A stretch of DNA of 64,000 nt, from NCBI GenBank assembly GCA_038042195.1, contig JBBTET010000012.1, positions 62,001 to 126,000 on the forward strand, read 5' to 3'. Positions 16,462 to 24,538 of this stretch are shown one piece after another. Numbering within the stretch: position 1 is the first letter of the stretch; each line of letters begins with the position of its first letter. This stretch comes from JACRIM01 sp038042195. Lineage in GTDB: Bacteria; Planctomycetota; Phycisphaerae; UBA1845; UTPLA1. Both the position numbers and the translations under genes were made by a program. The notes below the pieces were generated by a model. The model made no database searches and was not told the DNA's origin. It worked only from the letters and a program-made list of their open reading frames with translations.

Positions 16462-17379
16462 TTACATTCCGTAGGTGAGCGGGTCGAAGTCCTTCTCCGT
16501 CAGCCCCGCCTGCATTCGGATGCTGCGATATTCGTACTTGGCAATCAGGTGGCTGGGATGTCGATCGACGTCGGAGTAGCAATAGACGGCGACCGGCACG
16601 CGATATTCCTTGTCGATGAACATCTCCACTGTGCGATCAGGATAGAGGCCGCCTTCGACGGTGTAAGGAAGATGCCGCCGGATCACCCACACCGGCCGGT
16701 CGTCGAATTGGCTCTCGCCACGGAAATCAAGCGTAAGCTCGCCTCTGGACTTGCCTGTCTCACAAACCGTGATGAGCCGGTCGAGGGTCTTCTGAAATCC
16801 AAAGTCGTCGATGCATCGTCGCGATGCCTTTCTCGCCAACCGCCCATGGATGGGTTGCTTAAGGCTCTTCACAAATAGCCGAGCAAGGATTCCGGGCTGG
16901 GCAACCGCCAGTTCGCGATCATCGGGGTTCGTGGCTGTCAAATCAGTCCATCGCCCCTTCACGTAGATCGCGCGTGTGGCAAGGCCCGGATTTCGCTGCC
17001 ATTCCATATAGACGCTGTAGGGGGCGTGCCTGAACTTGACCTTGATCTCCTGCTCTTTACTCATGCCGGCAGGCAAAAGCTCCTGCTTCATCATGACGCA
17101 TTCATAGTCGATCACATCGCGCAGATGCTCCGCCCGCGCCACGATCAACGCCGCCAGCGGATCGTGCCGTATCAACGCCTCGAATGGATCGGCGTTGACC
17201 GCCTCTCTTGCCATCACAACCGATTCCTGTAAGACAACCGGCGCATCCGGCCCGGCGTTCAACTGGTACTGCACACAGAGGATGGTCATCAGCAACAAGC
17301 CAACGAACAGCCTGGGTCCGCGCCGAGAAATCCACGCCGCCAGGGTCGATCCGCTCTTGTTTATTATCATGCTCGTCAT
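16462..17379 (-). CDS. DUF1571 protein
   Basis: 305 residues with an N-terminal signal anchor (RLFVGLLLMTILCVQYQLNA) and the conserved DUF1571 core: EHLRDVIDYECVMMKQELL, QEIKVKFRHAPYSVYMEW, and near the end VEMFIDKEYRVPVAVYCYSD. It is an exported protein of unknown function that is frequent in planctomycetes; the fold suggests relation to outer-membrane lipoprotein carriers. AGGAG six bases before the ATG at 17379 sets the start. It is the first gene behind leader copy 2. Confidence 0.8.
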   Translation of the reverse strand: MTSMIINKSGSTLAAWISRRGPRLFVGLLLMTILCVQYQLNAGPDAPVVLQESVVMAREAVNADPFEALIRHDPLAALIVARAEHLRDVIDYECVMMKQELLPAGMSKEQEIKVKFRHAPYSVYMEWQRNPGLATRAIYVKGRWTDLTATNPDDRELAVAQPGILARLFVKSLKQPIHGRLARKASRRCIDDFGFQKTLDRLITVCETGKSRGELTLDFRGESQFDDRPVWVIRRHLPYTVEGGLYPDRTVEMFIDKEYRVPVAVYCYSDVDRHPSHLIAKYEYRSIRMQAGLTEKDFDPLTYGM

Positions 17380-17425
17380 GTTTATCTCCTGTTTCCAACC
17401 GCCCCGTTGGACCAAAAAATGGGGC

Positions 17426-17621
17426 AAAAAAAAAGCCGACGTGATCAAACGCCCGGAGGCATTCGATCACGTCGGCTTACTCATCAACGGGCCGCCCGCC
17501 GCGGCGGGTTGCCCTTTATTTAGTCGTCCGACAACTCAATTCCGATGTCTTCTTCGCAGCGTCCTGAATCATCTGGCACTGCGAGTTAATTCATCATAGC
17601 GACTGTGCTCGTCATTTTCAA
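17426..17621 (-). promoter_or_regulatory. Attenuator leader, copy 2 (before DUF1571-hydrolase)
   Basis: Minus-strand -35 TTGAAA (17616-17621) and -10 TATGAT (17593-17598) are 17 bases apart. The small hairpin reads GUUGUCGGACGAC, so one stem pair becomes a wobble. The middle hairpin's outer stem is GGGC/GCCC where copies 3 and 4 have GAGC/GCUC, a compensatory change. The terminator stem ends in nine U (17426-17434) and is followed by another small GCCCC/GGGGC hairpin. The ATG of the DUF1571 gene is 46 bases on. The 5' part before the small hairpin differs from copies 1 and 3. Confidence 0.75.
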
Positions 17622-17665
17622 GTAGTCGTTTTGCATCACGCTCAATTGGAGACACCGTAACTCGT

Positions 17666-18397
17666 CTATTGCTTATTTACGATCCCGGGGGCAACAAAAT
17701 CGCGTATCCAGGACGCCGAACTGATGTAACCGGTGTGCCCACCATCGTTTCCATTCTGTAAATTGGCCGACGACCATTCGATTTGCGTCAGTTTCTCATT
17801 CCTGGTGGTAAAACCGAACGTGGCTGCTGACGGCCCAAAAACGCCGTCAAGCGTTCCCAAAGCAACGGTAACTTGGCTCGAAAGGAAGTCGATCGGCGAC
17901 CAATAGACGACGGCCCCTCGCGTCGTACACTTCAGCATCGGGTCTAAATCATAGGCCGGCGACACGCCCGGCCCCAACATGATGACCCAGTCCACCGAGG
18001 TATTCTCAGGCATTGCTTCGGCAACAAGAATACACATCATGGCGCCACCGGAGAATCCCAACAGAGTCACCGGGCTGCCGGGGTGTTCGGCGGAATAGCG
18101 GGCGATCCGATTCGCCTCGATCGTGGCCCACGGGCGTTGTGCTGCCAGAAATGTCGTGGGAATCAGGAAATTGGCTAGCGGCATTCCCCACTGCACCACC
18201 TCGATGGCATAATCAATCCCCGCCTCGCGCAATCCTTCATGGACACCCACCATCTCCGTCGTGGTGTTCAGAGCGCCGGGGTACATGACCACCAACCCTT
18301 TATTCAGTTCCTCAGGCGTGGCCATGGGCGGACGCCAGAGTTCACATCCTGAGACCAGGATAAAAGCGGCTGATAGCATGAGTCTTATTCGATTCAT
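17666..18397 (-). CDS. Alpha/beta-hydrolase-like lipoprotein
   Basis: A 243-residue lipoprotein (MNRIRLMLSAAFILVSGC). The core shows GLVVMYPGALNTTTEM as first strand and oxyanion loop, SPVTLLGFSGGAMMCILVAE with nucleophile Ser in G-F-S-G-G, and HTGYISSASWIRDF near the end with the likely catalytic His. It may be a lipase or esterase acting in the envelope. The longer upstream reading runs into the terminator hairpin of leader copy 3 and is rejected. It is a single gene behind that leader. Confidence 0.7.
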   Translation of the reverse strand: MNRIRLMLSAAFILVSGCELWRPPMATPEELNKGLVVMYPGALNTTTEMVGVHEGLREAGIDYAIEVVQWGMPLANFLIPTTFLAAQRPWATIEANRIARYSAEHPGSPVTLLGFSGGAMMCILVAEAMPENTSVDWVIMLGPGVSPAYDLDPMLKCTTRGAVVYWSPIDFLSSQVTVALGTLDGVFGPSAATFGFTTRNEKLTQIEWSSANLQNGNDGGHTGYISSASWIRDFVAPGIVNKQ

Positions 18398-18428
18398 ATA
18401 GGTTCTGTTGTCATCTGCCACCGCGCGC

Positions 18429-18626
18429 AAAAAAAAGCCGACGTGGCCGAACGCCCATAGGCATTCGACCACGTCGGCTTACTCATCAACGAGCCTCCCG
18501 CTGCTGCGGATTGCTCTCTATTTAGTCGTCCGACGACCTGAATTCAATCTCATAGCGAAGCCCGCGAATGGTTGGCGGGGATTACGCTCTGTGCTTGCAT
18601 TATAGTGCAAGGCGCGTGGAAGGCAA
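18429..18626 (-). promoter_or_regulatory. Attenuator leader, copy 3 (before hydrolase lipoprotein)
   Basis: Minus-strand -35 TTGCCT (18621-18626) and a perfect -10 TATAAT (18599-18604) are 16 bases apart. The 5' hairpin (CCCGC/GCGGG, loop with AACCA) aligns with copy 1. Then come GUCGUCGGACGAC, a middle hairpin with outer stem GAGC/GCUC, GUUGAUGAGUAA, and a terminator with eight U (18429-18436). Its stem has a G-C pair where copy 1 has A-U, and the apical loop is UAUG instead of UCCG. A run of 11 G (18655-18665 on the plus strand) lies just upstream of the promoter. Confidence 0.75.
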
Positions 18627-18783
18627 GTAGATTCCTTGAACTGCTTGCCCCACCGGGGGGGGGGGTATAGTTTCAGCGATTTATTGGAAACAACGAGACG
18701 ACGATGATCCGTGTGTTGTCTGTTCAAACAGTCATCCCCCGCGTGGAGCCTAAATCGGGAAGCGGGGCAAAGTGGGTGTCACC

Positions 18784-19164
18784 ATGAAAACACAAGGTGA
18801 AATCGAATCCGCCATTTGCTTGGGAATCAGCCGCTTCGAGCAGGAATACATGGGCCGGGGGCCTAAGGACATCCACACCCACCTCATCGGTGATCTCCTC
18901 GTCGTCCGCCTCCACGGCGTCTTGACCGCAGCCGAACAGCATCTGGTCCAATCGCTTCCGACCGCGAGTGGGCGGGACTTGCTCAAGCAGGTGCGCTCCC
19001 AATTGGTTGAAGCCGCGCGGCCGGTCATGGTCGCGATGATCCACGAGATCACCGGCGTCAAGGTAGTGAGTCTTCACCACGACATCAGCACCGTCACCGG
19101 CGAAGAACTCGTGGTCTTCACCCTGGCCGAATCGCCGCTGGTCCGCGATGCGAAGAAGAAATAG
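18784..19164 (+). CDS. DUF2294/MpsC-family protein
   Basis: 126 residues, MKTQGEIESAICLGISRFEQ, then GRGPKDIHTHLIGDLLVVRL, LTAAEQHLVQ and the end HHDISTVTGEELVVFTLAES. A typical DUF2294 (PF10057) protein, now often named MpsC; the mechanism is poorly defined. It is about 70% identical by eye to the gene at 27352. An in-frame GTG 12 bases upstream is an alternative start; neither has a good ribosome site. It is divergent from the hydrolase gene with leader copy 3 between, and it has no leader of this type itself. Confidence 0.85.
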   Translation: MKTQGEIESAICLGISRFEQEYMGRGPKDIHTHLIGDLLVVRLHGVLTAAEQHLVQSLPTASGRDLLKQVRSQLVEAARPVMVAMIHEITGVKVVSLHHDISTVTGEELVVFTLAESPLVRDAKKK

Positions 19165-19206
19165 GTCCGAGGCCAGCCTCCCTAGCGTTCGGTCACGTTT
19201 TATTCT

Positions 19207-19276
19207 GCGGGTTGGGTAGAACAAAGTTCCACTTTGTTCCCGTTCAAGTGCAAAGCGAGAGCTTTGCACTACCCGC
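19207..19276. repeat. Nested palindromic element after DUF2294 gene
   Basis: A 70-base structured block. Outer GCGGGT/ACCCGC arms enclose two perfect hairpins, GAACAAAG-TTCCA-CTTTGTTC and AGTGCAAAGC-GAGA-GCTTTGCACT, giving a three-way-junction-like fold on either strand. It lies between the convergent DUF2294 gene and the lipoprotein gene at 19304, so it may act as a bidirectional terminator. The design also resembles REP/MITE-type dispersed repeats. Confidence 0.6.
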
Positions 19277-19303
19277 AATCCAGCCCGTGACACACCACTA
19301 GGC

Positions 19304-19528
19304 CTAATGGCGGTCGTGACGGCGGTCGTCACGACGTTCATCGCGACGATGGTCATCGTGGCAACGTTCCTCGACGATGACATCCCGACGGTACGGGCCT
19401 CTGTCGCGCTCAACGATCACCGTGTGATCGCGGACTCTTCCTCGGCGCTCGCCGCAGCCCGTGGTGAGCGCGAAAGAAGCGATCAGCCCGTACGCGACCA
19501 AGTTGACGATTAGAAAACGACGTCTCAT
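19304..19528 (-). CDS. Small Arg/His/Asp-rich lipoprotein
   Basis: 74 residues, MRRRFLIVNLVAYGLIASFA then LTTGC lipobox. The mature part is a low-complexity charged tail (DHTVIVERDRGPYRRDVIV, then HDDHRRDERRDDRRHDRH). AAGGAG six bases before the ATG at 19528 sets the start. The alternating acidic and basic tail may bind metal or polyanions; no family is recognised. Confidence 0.65.
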   Translation of the reverse strand: MRRRFLIVNLVAYGLIASFALTTGCGERRGRVRDHTVIVERDRGPYRRDVIVEERCHDDHRRDERRDDRRHDRH

Positions 19529-19571
19529 TGCTTGCTCCTTGAAAAACGGCGGCACGAGCGTCTCGTGATGG

Positions 19572-19754
19572 TCACTCCTGCTTAGGCTGCTCGTTCTTGG
19601 CCTTATCATCCTTCACGTTTTCGTACACCTTCTTGCCGACTACTTTGCCGGCTGCCATCGCCACTCTGCGCGTTGTCAGTAGCGCACACCCCGTCTGGGC
19701 AATCAGGACAGCGGCGATCATCAACATTACGAGGAGGCTGCTTATCCGTTTCAT
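19572..19754 (-). CDS. 60-residue lipoprotein
   Basis: MKRISSLLVMLMIAAVLIAQ followed by lipobox QTGC and a short mature part (VAMAAGKVVGKKVYENVKDD) with a Lys/Glu tail. The start at 19754 gives a complete lipoprotein signal; longer readings add unrelated upstream sequence. It may form a pair with the gene at 19304. Function unknown. Confidence 0.6.
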   Translation of the reverse strand: MKRISSLLVMLMIAAVLIAQTGCALLTTRRVAMAAGKVVGKKVYENVKDDKAKNEQPKQE

Positions 19755-19981
19755 CGTTGTCACCTGCAAGCCCTGCAACACAGGGCCCTGCTTATTCCAC
19801 CACATCACGACGTCGCGCCGTGCCGCCACGAACTCCGCTATCGCAAATACTTCGCCAACGCCTTTGTTGCCATCCGGGTTCATAGACACCTAATATCCAT
19901 GCACTCTCGATTCCTAGTGGCCGGGATGCGAAGAAGAAATAAGGCGCTTCCGGGCGCTAGTAATCGGCGAGCGGGCCGGGG

Positions 19982-21241
19982 CTAGCGAGTCACCGTGTGT
20001 CCGCCGGCCGCCCCGTCATCCACCGCCGTGTCACCGGACTGATCGTGCGGCACATGAACGAATGCCGTTGCCTCGACGGTGTTCCCGGACGAATCCGAAA
20101 CCTCGAATCGAATGCCATAGACGCGACCGTTCCCATTGCCCTTGCGCTCGACCCGGATCGAAAACGTAAAATCGTCCACGATCACGATGTCCCCGGTCGT
20201 GTCGCCGTCGCCCGTGCCGTTGTCCGGCTCATCGCTGTAGATATCGAGGATGATCCCGACGTCGTTCGCATTCAGTACACCTTGGCAAGCGTCGACCACG
20301 GACGCGAGATCGGCCAGCGTCAACGTCTGCATCTGGTGATTCGGCGGCCACAGTTCTCTTGCCGTGTATACTTCCACCACCGGCGGCGTTGTGTCCACCA
20401 CCGTGATGGTCCGGGCCAAGCTCGGGCCCGCGTTGCCGCACGCGTCTATGGCTGAGTAATTCAGGACATACACGCCCGGCGTGTGCAGATCCAATTCGCC
20501 CGTCACCGTCGGCTGGATCAGCGCATCACAATCGTCGCCAATGGTCACGGCGGATTCCTGCCACTCCGTGCCGCATTCGACCGTGATCCCCGGGCTGCCG
20601 TTGAGAGTCATGGTCGGGGGCGTCGTGTCGCCGTTCGTCGTGTAGGTGGACGACGTGCTTGCCGCATTGCCGCATGCGTCTGTCGCCGTCCATTCGATCG
20701 TCGCCGTGCAATTGCCCGGCGTCGCGGAACGCTGCGTTGTAATGGTCGGATCGCCGCAGAGATCCGTCGCCGTTGCACTGGCGAGCCATGCCGCCAGCGC
20801 AGCAGCCGCGCCCGGATCGCCGCACGTCACGCTAATCGGTTGCTGTTCGGTCAGCGTCGGGTCGGTGGTGTCGACGATTGTAAACGTGGCGGAGTCGCTC
20901 CCCGAGCTGCCGCATTGGTCCGTCGCCGTCCACGTCACCGTCACGGCCCCCGCCGCACCGCAAATCGGAACGAGAGCCTGGAAGTCGCTGCTGAGCGTCG
21001 CCCCACCGCATCCATCGGCGACGGTCGCGCTCAAGCTGAGCCAGGCATTCAGCGCCGCTTGGTTCCCGGCTCCGTCGCACTCAACGGTCAGATCCGCCGT
21101 AGCAATGACGGTCGGCTTGGTCGCACCGTTGAGTTTCAGGAAATCCTGGCAGCCAACGACGGCCACCAAGCCCATGACGGCAAATCCGCATAGAGCTCGT
21201 GTACCTGGCACGGAATTCCAAAGTTGATTTCGATTCTCCAT
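19982..21241 (-). CDS. Cys-rich Ig/HYR-like domain lipoprotein
   Basis: A 419-residue lipoprotein (VVGC). It is built of repeated Ig-like modules of the HYR/DUF5011 type, each with a pattern such as WTATDQCGSSGSDSATFTIV, VDTTDPTLTE or YSAIDACGNAGPS and with paired cysteines (TVECDGAG, TVADGCGGA). The last module (WPPNHQMQTLTLADLASVVD, DGDTTGDIVIVDDFTFSIRV) is the C-terminal form commonly seen in such proteins. Surface-exposed structural or adhesive role is inferred. It is the only gene behind leader copy 4. Confidence 0.75.
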   Translation of the reverse strand: MENRNQLWNSVPGTRALCGFAVMGLVAVVGCQDFLKLNGATKPTVIATADLTVECDGAGNQAALNAWLSLSATVADGCGGATLSSDFQALVPICGAAGAVTVTWTATDQCGSSGSDSATFTIVDTTDPTLTEQQPISVTCGDPGAAAALAAWLASATATDLCGDPTITTQRSATPGNCTATIEWTATDACGNAASTSSTYTTNGDTTPPTMTLNGSPGITVECGTEWQESAVTIGDDCDALIQPTVTGELDLHTPGVYVLNYSAIDACGNAGPSLARTITVVDTTPPVVEVYTARELWPPNHQMQTLTLADLASVVDACQGVLNANDVGIILDIYSDEPDNGTGDGDTTGDIVIVDDFTFSIRVERKGNGNGRVYGIRFEVSDSSGNTVEATAFVHVPHDQSGDTAVDDGAAGGHTVTR

Positions 21242-21299
21242 CTGATCATCTCCTCGTACTGGGAACGCATGGAGCGTTCAAAACGTAGCCTTCAATTCC

Positions 21300-21451
21300 A
21301 AAAAAAAAGCCGACGTGGTCGAACACCCGGAGGCATTCGATCACGTCGGCTTACTCTCTATCGAGCCTCCCGCTAAAGCGGGTTGCTCTGTATTTAGTCG
21401 TCCGACGACTCTGCTCGCGGCAGATTGTAGCGCTCGAATGGAAAAAGTCAG
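21300..21451 (-). promoter_or_regulatory. Attenuator leader, copy 4 (before Ig-like lipoprotein)
   Basis: Minus-strand -35 CTGACT (21446-21451) and -10 TACAAT (21424-21429) are 16 bases apart. The 5' part is short; the transcript begins almost at GUCGUCGGACGAC. The middle hairpin is GAGC-AA-CCCGC-UUUA-GCGGG-AG-GCUC. The linker is GAUAGAGAGUAA, the only divergent linker, but GAGUAA is kept. The terminator ends in nine U (21300-21308), 59 bases before the ATG. Confidence 0.75.
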
Positions 21452-21604
21452 ATATTTATTTATTTTTTCGGCTCCGGCGCACGAAGGTTCGGCCCATAGG
21501 GTCCAGGGATCGCTTGAGTGAGGGAGGCGTCCCTGCCTGCCTTTGTCGATACCTCAACGAGCCACCGGCTCCAATCGCTTGCAGAACCCCTCATTTGGCC
21601 TCGG

Positions 21605-21777
21605 TTTACTTTTTCCGCCGCCGGCGTTACAATAGGTGTTGTGGAGTGCGATTACTGAGAAATCGCCTCCAAGTCGGAAGATGAGATGAAGGGCTTTTCG
21701 CTGCGGCGGGAAGCCTGTCAACGAGTAAGCCGACGTGATCGAATGCCTCCGGGTGTTCGACCACGTCGGCTTTTTTT
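21605..21777 (+). promoter_or_regulatory. Attenuator leader, copy 5 (before DUF900-DUF4105)
   Basis: Plus-strand -35 TTTACT (21605-21610) and -10 TACAAT (21628-21633), spacing 17. The leader has a first hairpin GCGAUU/AAUCGC, then AGUCGGAAGAUGAGAUGAAG in place of the small hairpin, a middle hairpin GGCUU/AAGCC with inner CGC-UGCG-GCG, the linker GUCAACGAGUAA, and the conserved terminator with seven U at 21771-21777. GUCGG can pair with CCGAC of the terminator arm. The gene starts 157 bases further on, the longest distance in the set. Confidence 0.75.
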
Positions 21778-21934
21778 CGTTTAGTCCAGATTGCGGCGGG
21801 CGTTCTCCACCAGTGAATCCTCCCGGGTATGGTTCATACGATGAGTACGCCGAAGGCAGCAAAGCGTATCACAGTTAGTTTTCTCGTCAGATCGAATGGG
21901 ACCGCTCGAATGACCGGATACAGGCGTTGTCAGC

Positions 21935-23239
21935 ATGATTAAGCCCGCATACTCGACGACACTTCATCTGCGCTGGCGCACCCATTGGCTCGTCGCCGTC
22001 GCGGTGCTCTGTGGCTGCGCCCATCAATTGATGCCCACACCCAATTTATTCATCGGAAGCCCCGACGACCCATTCGCCGGCGTACCTTCGGCGCTGCAGA
22101 CCAATCGCGTCGATGTTTTGTACGTGACCGACCGCCTTGGGGAGGATGATAAAAAAGGAAAGTTACAATACGGCTTCGAGCGATGCCGATCGCTTTCGTT
22201 CGGGTCACTCATCGTTGAGATCGACAGCAATCTATCGTGGGACCGGCTGACCCGCGAAAGCCGTACACAAAACAGGCACTTGGCGTTGCCGTTATCGGGG
22301 GGGCCGCCTCGGCGTCAAGGCCAATTTCCCGAGACGCCCCCGCCCCACATCGCCGGGCAAGGCTCCGGCAAGCTGGATCCAAAGTATGTACAGCAACTCG
22401 ATGATGCCCGAAACGCCCTGGTAAATGAAGTCAGCCGGCGTGTGGCGCAGTATCCTGCCCACAAAGAAGCCACGGTGTTCGTGCACGGATACGACTATTC
22501 CCTCAATGAGGCTGCCTTTGTCAGTGCCGATCTCTGGCATTTTTCAGGCCGTCGCGGCGTACCGATCGCGTACAGTTGGCCCAGCGGGCAGAAATACGAT
22601 TATGACCGCGAATCCGGAGAGTTTACCGTCTATCACTTGAAGCAGTTTCTCCGCGCGTTGGCGTCGTGCCCCGACCTTGAAAAGATAAATATCGTCGCAC
22701 ACAGCCGAGGCTGTGACACCGTCCTGTCCGCAATTCGTGAACTCAATATTGAATCGCGTGCCGCGGGAGAGAATACGCGCTCGCAACTCAAGCTGGAAAA
22801 CCTCATCCTCGCAGCCCCGGACCTCGACTTGGGCGTCGCAGGTCAACGGATCGCCGCCGAAGGTCTCTTTTCCGTTTTCAAGCGAACGACCGTCTATGTC
22901 TCCACGCAGGATATCGCGCTGAGCTTGGTCACCTGGATGTTTCAAAGCCGGCGGTTGGGCGCGGCCCGCGCCAAAGACATGGACCACGGCCAGTGGCGCG
23001 TGCTCACCGAATCCGACCAGACCCAGGTCATCGACTTACGCCTCCCACGCGTCGGCATGGGCCATTCCTACTTTCACACCGACCCCGCGGTGAGTTCCGA
23101 CCTGATCAGGATTCTGCGCGACGACCGTTCACCGGGATCCGAAAATGGTCGTCCTTTGATTCATCGCGAAGACGGGTTTTGGGAAATTCGAGAAAATTAC
23201 TTGAAGCCCGGCTTCCCAACGGCCAAGAGGAAGCATTGA
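21935..23239 (+). CDS. DUF900 alpha/beta-hydrolase lipoprotein
   Basis: A 434-residue lipoprotein (LCGC). The hydrolase domain shows RVDVLYVTDRLGEDD, FVHGYDYSLNEAAF as oxyanion strand, VPIAYSWPSGQKYDYDRES, KINIVAHSRGCDTVL with nucleophile Ser in H-S-R-G, and GHSYFHTDPAVSSDL with the late His. This is the DUF900 (PF05990) group of predicted esterases/lipases. Lipid anchoring puts it in the envelope. It lies behind leader copy 5 and is followed after two bases by the DUF4105 gene. Confidence 0.8.
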   Translation: MIKPAYSTTLHLRWRTHWLVAVAVLCGCAHQLMPTPNLFIGSPDDPFAGVPSALQTNRVDVLYVTDRLGEDDKKGKLQYGFERCRSLSFGSLIVEIDSNLSWDRLTRESRTQNRHLALPLSGGPPRRQGQFPETPPPHIAGQGSGKLDPKYVQQLDDARNALVNEVSRRVAQYPAHKEATVFVHGYDYSLNEAAFVSADLWHFSGRRGVPIAYSWPSGQKYDYDRESGEFTVYHLKQFLRALASCPDLEKINIVAHSRGCDTVLSAIRELNIESRAAGENTRSQLKLENLILAAPDLDLGVAGQRIAAEGLFSVFKRTTVYVSTQDIALSLVTWMFQSRRLGAARAKDMDHGQWRVLTESDQTQVIDLRLPRVGMGHSYFHTDPAVSSDLIRILRDDRSPGSENGRPLIHREDGFWEIRENYLKPGFPTAKRKH

Positions 23240-23241
23240 CC

Positions 23242-24294
23242 ATGGAGGCGGAAGCGTTGCCCGATTCAGCGACGCCTTCGCCACGACCAAAGCCTCGGAA
23301 ATTACTTCGAGCGGCGCTTTTTGTCCTGATCCTAATGGTGCTGGCAGGTCTGACGATTTGGATGGGGCTGGCGGTTTGTTATGCTGACGTTCACGCCCCA
23401 ACTCCGCGAACCGGTCGCGCCCTGCTCGTCGGCCTGGTCGCATGCTGTGTCCTGATTCTTGTGCGGCCTCGTCGGATCGCGCTGGCCCTATTTGCCCTGC
23501 TTTTTGCAGGCGTGTTGATATGGTTCGCCTGTCTGCAGCCTTCGAATCAGCGCGACTGGAGCGAGGATGTGGCGGTTTTGCCGGAGGCCATCATTGAAGA
23601 TAACCGCGTCACCTTGAGACATATCCGTAACTTCGAGTATCGATCCGAGCAGGACTATTCCCCCGCGTATTACGATGCGACGTTTGATTTGAGCAGGCTG
23701 AGGTCAATCGATTTGGTCGTCTCATTCTGGTCGAGTCCGCTGATCGCCCACACGCTGCTGAGCTTCGGATTTGATGAGGATCGCTATGTGGCCATCTCCA
23801 TTGAGACGCGCAAAGAGAAAACCGAGAGCTATTCATCGGTCCAGGGCTTTTTTCGACGGTATGATTTGATTTACGTAACGGCCGATGAACGAGACGCGAT
23901 AGGCGCCCGCACCAATAGTCGCGGTGAACAGGTCTATCTCTACCGGCTCCGCATGTCGCGCGACAAAATGCGCCGCGTCTTTCTTGATTATGCGTGGAAG
24001 TTAAACGCACTGCGGAATAAACCCGAGTTTTTCAACACGCTAACCAGCAATTGCACGACCGCCATGTGGGAACATTTGCGATGCACGCCGCCGGATCCGC
24101 CGCTCTCCCCGAGCATGATTCTGAGCGGATACACGCCCGAGTATGCCTATCGGATCGGCCTGATTGACCACAGCATGCCATTCGACCAATTGGAACGACG
24201 TAGTCGCATCAATGACTTGGCGGTGGTGGCGGACCACGCCCCTGATTTTTCAAAGCAAGTCAGAAGGCGGCTGATCGACCCGAATGGGATGTAG
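23242..24294 (+). CDS. DUF4105 membrane protein
   Basis: 350 residues with a Pro-rich cytoplasmic N-terminus and three membrane helices (AALFVLILMVLAGLTIW, ALLVGLVACCVLILV, IALALFALLFAGVLIWFACL). The extracytoplasmic domain matches DUF4105: RHIRNFEYRSEQDYSPAYYD, SIDLVVSFWSSPLIAHTLLS, and FFNTLTSNCTTAMWEHL with a conserved Asn-Cys that suggests a cysteine hydrolase-like fold. Some relatives act on lipoproteins or peptidoglycan. The ATG at 23242 is set by AGGAAG and the two-base gap to the DUF900 gene; the pair is an operon. Confidence 0.75.
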   Translation: MEAEALPDSATPSPRPKPRKLLRAALFVLILMVLAGLTIWMGLAVCYADVHAPTPRTGRALLVGLVACCVLILVRPRRIALALFALLFAGVLIWFACLQPSNQRDWSEDVAVLPEAIIEDNRVTLRHIRNFEYRSEQDYSPAYYDATFDLSRLRSIDLVVSFWSSPLIAHTLLSFGFDEDRYVAISIETRKEKTESYSSVQGFFRRYDLIYVTADERDAIGARTNSRGEQVYLYRLRMSRDKMRRVFLDYAWKLNALRNKPEFFNTLTSNCTTAMWEHLRCTPPDPPLSPSMILSGYTPEYAYRIGLIDHSMPFDQLERRSRINDLAVVADHAPDFSKQVRRRLIDPNGM

Positions 24295-24538
24295 CTATTT
24301 CAATCGGGAATCGACAAAGACAAATGGCGGGCAGGCGAAGGTCGAGTTGCGCCAAGCAGACTCTGGAAGGATCGATTGGATGTCCCCGGAGCATCGAATC
24401 GGGCCTCCACGACGCTCAAACCAGCGCCGAAAACGACAGAATGCTCGCGAAATGCCTGGAATCGGGGACGCTGAATTTCTTATTATCGCCTGTTGGCGTT
24501 TCGGCTCGGCCGGGCAATCAGACAAAGGAAAATGTCAG

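Noticed and set aside
17102..17470. Possible leader peptides MIECLRAFDHVGFF, MVECLWAFGHVGFF and similar, read from the terminator stems of the leaders.
   Set aside because: They lie wholly in the conserved terminator hairpin, have no ribosome site, continue in different frames and are explained by the conserved stem sequence.
18724..19413. 229-codon minus-strand frame covering the DUF2294 gene.
   Set aside because: The plus strand encodes a conserved family; a similar shadow occurs opposite the paralogue at 27352, as expected for a shadow.
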